DNA of 37,564 nt from Mnemiopsis leidyi (lineage: Eukaryota > Ctenophora > Tentaculata > Lobata > Bolinopsidae): assembly GCA_000226015.1 (NCBI GenBank), contig JH154669.1, positions 87,327 through 124,890 of the forward strand, in the 5' to 3' direction. How positions within the stretch are numbered: the first letter of the stretch is position 1; every line of letters starts with the position of its first letter. Below are positions 33,522 to 37,564 of the stretch, in pieces. The translations under genes were made by a program, and so were the position numbers. The notes under the pieces are model-generated. The model did not search any database. It saw only the letters and a program-made list of their open reading frames with translations, and was not told the DNA's origin.

Positions 33522-34633
33522 TGTGTCAGTTAGCCAGTTAAGTGCAGATACGCGTGACGGGTTGATCTTGACATTCGATACAGCTCAGATAAAATGTTCT
33601 GCGGCTCGTCTGAATCAGGTCTAAACTCGAGAACGATGATGTACGTCTACGTAAACGTTACTCGAAACTGCGATGAAATCAGATCAAATAGGTGTTGCAT
33701 GTACGGCGTTTGTTTCAATCCGATAGCTGAGTAGCAGAAAAAAAAGTTGCTCGTTTGCGAGGCTGTCCAGTTGTTACGAGAGACTCAAAAATATTTTTGA
33801 CAAAAATGAGCGACAAGGCCTGCCATCACTTTATGTCCGCGTACTTGGTCACCGACCGATGCTAAATCTTAAATAATGATACACAAAGATGGAACAAGCA
33901 AAAATACCTATATGCAGTAACTAAGAGTATGGCAGTAGAAGGGGCGGAGCCCTGCATGTAAATAGAAGTATTACAGTAGGGAATGTGTCTTGTGAGGTTT
34001 ATATAAAGTTATGGTTAAAAGAAATAAAAATAATTATAGTAGGTTCGAATAAAACGATATTGAAACACAAAGTAATCTAAATCGAGAGAGGAATAATATA
34101 AATGAATTACTTACTCATCTAACAGAAGACTTGTTTTACTTTTCGCGGGCACAACTCCCGAAAAAAATAAAAATCTCGCCGACAACCTTGAAGTAGTCAT
34201 TTGGTTTCAACTCTGCGAAAATGAAACCGCTTGTTGAAACTTTTCGAAACATTGCATTTGATTGACAACTTGGGCTTAATAATTGTTTGTCGGCGACGAC
34301 TAACTGAAATACTTTCATAACGATTTCCTGCTAAGCTGTCCCAATAGAGTTGCGGCAGATTAGTTTGGAGAAAAAGTACGCGCTATTTATGCCTGGTAGT
34401 AATAGTATAATAATCAATTACCTGAGGAAGGTTGTAATCATTAAGATATAACTCACACAAACAATTATGAGGTATATAGTTAATTAATCATCATTCATTA
34501 TAAGACTGAGCCAAGTACATGTCACAGTTATCTATTTTCTAGTTGTATTAACAATTTCTCCTTTCCTCAAGTTAATTGTTTTTCAGCCGGGTTCAGACAT
34601 TCGAATTTCTATGTTATAACTTTTGCTGTTCGG
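33522..34633. other. Intergenic spacer
   Basis: Lies between the promoter of the minus-strand SRD gene and that of the plus-strand lipid-anchored protein gene. The two genes are divergent. AT-rich, with no exon seen. Confidence 0.5.
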
Positions 34634-34786
34634 TGATGTGATCCACACCACCATAACAGGGTGGGGCGGGTAGGTGCGGCAGGTACCGCAGGGGGAAGGA
34701 TCTGATCCATTAGGCCCCGGATCACATCAGCGCTTGTCACATGGTGTCAAGGATGTGAACCTCTATCGGCCATTAGACGTATAAAA
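34634..34786 (+). promoter_or_regulatory. TATA promoter with GGATCACATCA elements
   Basis: From left to right: an inverted element TGATGTGATCC (34634-34644), a G-rich GTGGGGCGGG segment, GGATCTGATCC (34698-34708), a direct GGATCACATCAG (34719-34730) followed by CTTGT, and TATAAAA at 34780-34786. The gap between the direct element and TATA is 49 bases. The start codon follows 89 bases after the TATA box, which fits a 5' UTR of about 55-60 bases. The same order and the same 49-base gap recur at 37.5 kb. Confidence 0.8.
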
Positions 34787-34868
34787 GGGGATAATTTCCG
34801 ATTACACTATCGCTAGTTTACATTACAACTACTAACTTAACTTTATTTTAATCATCACCTCTTACACC

Positions 34869-35259
34869 ATGGGTCAATGCTGCTCTTCCAAACAACACCT
34901 GAAGAAGAAGAAGACCTCCAAGAAGAACACCAAGAATGTCTCCACTCTAACCATCCACCACTCTTTCTATGAGGACAACTACTTGACTCCTTACAAACCT
35001 GTTCATCACCTCTTCTCTCTTCCCGCTCAAGCCACCCCCTTACAATCCACAGACGCCCTGGTGAATAGAGACGTGTTTGAAGCCCTGGTAGCTCACTTCT
35101 GTAACTGTTCCTACAGCACCAGATGTCCTCACCGTCCCCAGATAACCCCCGTCAGGAGACAAGGATACCGCAGATACTCAGAGCAGGACGCCAACCCTCG
35201 ACCAGTTCCTGCTAGGCCCAGACGTATAACCGCTCCTTCCTACCCTTCTAGAGGCCCCT
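34869..35259 (+). CDS. Small N-myristoylated/palmitoylated-type protein, exon 1
   Basis: ATG in good context (CACCATGGG) 89 bases after a TATA box. The N-terminus MGQCCSSK is a textbook N-myristoylation signal (Gly2, Ser6) with Cys4-Cys5 as palmitoylation sites. A lysine-rich patch (KKKKTSKKN) follows at residues 12-20. This combination normally anchors a protein to the inner face of the plasma membrane. The rest is rich in His, Pro, Thr and Arg, with a Cys-containing segment near residue 80 (HFCNCSYS) and a Pro/Arg-rich end. Read without splicing, the frame stops at 35288 (139 residues). A 55-base GTAAAC...TATCAG intron at 35260-35314 would instead join it in frame to a second open stretch, giving 209 residues. 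I do not recognise the family. Confidence 0.78.
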
Positions 35260-35314
35260 GTAAACCACCAGGACCTCCATCTACCTAAACAGAGACCCTT
35301 GTCAGAGATATCAG

Positions 35315-35553
35315 ATATGGGAGCTCCTATCCACTCCTCCACCCTCCTAGCTGACCACGAGGACTCTTGTCATATACACCAGATCGGATTATCGGGGAGT
35401 GACGACCGCTATCAGGCAGAGCTGGAGGGGACACAGATGGATGAAACCCTCCCTTCTTTTGACTTAGAGAGTTCCTTTGATGACGTGTATGGCTACAAGT
35501 TTCAGCCTCAGAAGCAGCTTTCAGAGATCGAGAAGAGTGTCATTTGGGTTTAA
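35315..35553 (+). CDS. Possible exon 2 (C-terminal part) of the lipid-anchored protein
   Basis: An open stretch in the frame one base ahead of exon 1 runs to a stop at 35553. With a 55-base intron ending TATCAG, the T of exon 1 and AT here make Tyr, followed by 78 residues. These are acidic, with motifs such as LPSFDLESSFDDVYGY, quite unlike the basic first exon. The alternatives are a +1 frameshift between 35230 and 35288, where both frames are open, or a sequence error. A second cistron starting at the ATG at 35317 is less likely in an animal. Confidence 0.55.
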
Positions 35554-37259
35554 CTTAAAATAGTTAATTTGCATGTATATTTCATAATGATTTACAAATA
35601 GCTAAAAACCTCGTTTTTCTATAATATCAATGTATATTACAACAAAATATTACAAAATTCCAAAATTACTTGAACACTCCGTCTCCAAACTTCTTATCCA
35701 TATTAAAGTAAATCCTCGCGACTAAAGCCATAAGCGAATATTGAAATAAAGTAGCTGGTACGATCTTGTATATCAGGGCAGTCAGTAAAAACTGACTTAT
35801 AATTGATTTTAAAGTCTTCGTCCAAGAACTGGAGTTTGTAGAAGTTCGTAAGAGAAAGACAGCTGGGTCTAGGAACGCTTAAACAGTAAGTCTGAATGTG
35901 AAGAGCTTTCTCGCCAGCTTTTGTTATATTTTGAACTATCACCATTGAAAAAATAACAACCCGAAACGTCTAGAGCAAAATAGACAAAGCAAAAAAAGCA
36001 GATAGTTACATAAACAGCGCGTTTGTTCAACCTGTAAAACGGATTAACAATATTAACAACAGTGAGATGGAAATAGTGTAACAAAATAGGCCAATTAGCC
36101 AAACATAAAAGATATCGTTGCCATCCTACAATGCAATAGTATTTATCAACATATTGATAGTAAATCGAAATATTAGATCTCAAAAATATTTTGGATTTGT
36201 CCCGTCTTATTTTTCATTGGGAAAAACAAGTATTGAAAATATTAGATCTTTGCAATTGACGCACTTGCAGATCCAGTATACTCCATAGGAGTTACAACAT
36301 TCAGAAGGTATGAAGGTGAACACAGGATAAGTGCATAAACATTGTAGAAAAGGTTGCGAGCTGTGTGCGAGTGCGTTCATTCCCAACTTCACTGCAAATT
36401 GTGAGACTGGGAGTGGCCCAGGACCTCTGCTCTGAACTTTATTCCTGCCCTTTTCGCTCAATCTCCTGCAACTAATGTCAATGTGGAGACAATCTCCAGC
36501 ACTGCTTTGCTATGGCTCTTCATGCTCGCTTCGTTGATAACCTTTCCTATCAGCCAGAACGAGTAGTACGTGGTGAATCTGAGACTAACGGGATATGGAA
36601 ATGCACGGTGCAGATTCTTGGGGTAGGGGACGATGATCATGATGGATGTGATTCGTCGAGCGACGAGTAGCCTTGCAATTGTTAAGGAGTGATAACTTAT
36701 CAAAACGTATTTTCGTTTTCTATTCTTGTGTATTAATCTTGAAAAGTAAAACTGTTATAACAAGAAGACTTTACAAAGTAAGCTAATTTTTGTGAAGTTT
36801 ATATTTGCTCTTGGTAAAATGGCATTCGTAAGATCTTCAGAATGGCGCAGCGGCTAGTGCCTTGTATAGTCAATGATGTACGTTGAGACCGCTTCTTCAA
36901 ACTCAAAACTTACGGTTAACACGCGATGGGCGATACAGAGACACTGACAAAACTATATTGTAGAGCCAATGGCTGGAAGACTGCACCTGCCAGCAGTAAC
37001 AACTTGACTCGGATTCGAGCAAAACACTCAGTAACGGTAAATATCTGAAAAAAAATTTTAAAAAGTGACAAGTACCATTCATTAATCTCTATATTTATCA
37101 TAAAATATGAACCAATGCACTTGTTGACCTGTATAGTGACAAAACTAAAAAGTGAAAATGGCGTTTCGCCGTTTCATGACCATCTAACTTTGTCTTTACC
37201 TTTCTTTGGCTGTACCTTTCTTTGAAAAAAATCTTTTTATTTTTTAACAATTAATTTTG
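35554..37259. other. Spacer downstream of the lipid-anchored protein gene; candidate exons only
   Basis: Several minus-strand frames of 80-104 codons overlap here between 35.7 and 36.7 kb. They are hydrophobic but AT-driven, and their phases do not join into one model. One stretch at 36914-37044 (minus) has a strong pyrimidine-tract acceptor and a GTAAGT donor with an open frame of 43 codons, but no partner exon was found. An AATAAA at about 35744 on the plus strand could end the transcript from 34.8 kb. Confidence 0.35.
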
Positions 37260-37285
37260 TTGTTGAAGTTTTTTAACTTCAACAA
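37260..37285. repeat. Perfect 11-bp inverted repeat with TTTT loop
   Basis: TTGTTGAAGTT, four Ts, then AACTTCAACAA. It can form a short hairpin. It lies 50 bases before the first GATC-type element of the right-edge promoter. Confidence 0.85.
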
Positions 37286-37332
37286 ACTTGCAACACATCA
37301 GCTCTTCTCGTTCATGAAATCCTTAGGAATTG

Positions 37333-37560
37333 TGATGTGATTCAGGTAAACAAGCTGGCACCGTGGACCAAGTTATGTGATCTGATCCATTTGAACAATC
37401 TGGCTGATCTGTGGATCAAGTAATGTGATCTGATCCATGTGATCCTGGCGTGACGGGGGCGTCAGCATCGAAGCAAGGATCAGATCGGCCAACGGATCAC
37501 ATCAGTACTTGTTAGCTTGTGTCAATCATGCGATCTCACCACAATCCCCAGTACTATAAA
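37333..37560 (+). promoter_or_regulatory. Second TATA promoter of the same type at the right edge
   Basis: Elements in order: inverted TGATGTGATTC (37333-37343), two copies of a 28-bp block containing ATGTGATCTGATCCAT (37363-37390 and 37411-37438), GGATCAGATCG (37477-37487), direct GGATCACATCAG (37494-37505) with CTTGT two bases on, and TATAAA (37555-37560). The 49-base gap from element to TATA is identical to that of the promoter at 34.7 kb. Transcription should start about 25-30 bases past TATA, just outside the window, so the gene itself is not visible. Confidence 0.75.
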
Positions 37561-37564
37561 TACG

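Noticed and set aside
35693-36703. Overlapping hydrophobic minus-strand frames that at first looked like a multi-span membrane receptor
   Set aside because: The pieces lie in different frames, no set of splice sites joins them with consistent phase, and hydrophobic peptides are common in AT-rich non-coding DNA.
1-37564. CRISPR arrays, insertion sequences, prokaryotic operons
   Set aside because: There is no spaced palindromic array, transposase or operon structure, and gene architecture is clearly eukaryotic.

Overview
The window looks like genomic DNA of an invertebrate animal. It is AT-rich, its genes are split by spliceosomal GT-AG introns of very different sizes, and it encodes a homeodomain protein and a delta-catenin (p120) family armadillo protein, both animal-type families. 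I see no prokaryotic or organellar features. The species cannot be named from the sequence. Ten Ns at 14744-14753 mark an assembly gap.

Left part (1-10.1 kb). On the minus strand lies the 5' part of a delta-catenin/p120-like gene. Its large first coding exon is at 8602-10033, followed by exons at 8286-8371, 7617-7743, about 5812-5923, 5406-5547 and 4950-5067, which reach the first two armadillo repeats. The later armadillo repeats are not visible and probably lie beyond base 1. An intronless homeobox gene (3647-4423, minus) sits downstream of the last visible catenin exon, so it is probably nested in a catenin intron.

Middle part (10.1-26.6 kb). I find no convincing protein gene. The region holds tandem repeats, a duplicated block on both sides of the gap, a degenerate tRNA-Gly-like element and several promoter-like groups of TCACGTGA octamers and CCAAT boxes.

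Right part (26.6-37.6 kb). A second minus-strand gene of unknown family has four phase-compatible exons (32200-33338, 27532-27617, 27110-27332, 26672-26949). It encodes a long disordered and coiled-coil protein with a tandem Ser-Arg-Asp repeat and two PPxY motifs. Its start is preceded by an E-box/CCAAT promoter. On the plus strand, 34869-35553 encodes a small protein with an N-terminal myristoylation/palmitoylation signal, driven by a clear TATA promoter.

The most striking signal is regulatory. The 11-mer GGATCACATCA (or its reverse complement) occurs four times: upstream of the homeobox gene, twice upstream of the lipid-anchored protein gene, and once in a second TATA promoter at the right edge whose gene lies outside the window. 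In the last two promoters the element stands at exactly the same distance from the TATA box. This suggests a locally co-regulated set of genes with few or no introns. Separately, the palindrome TCACGTGA occurs about 14 times where roughly 0.5 would be expected by chance.
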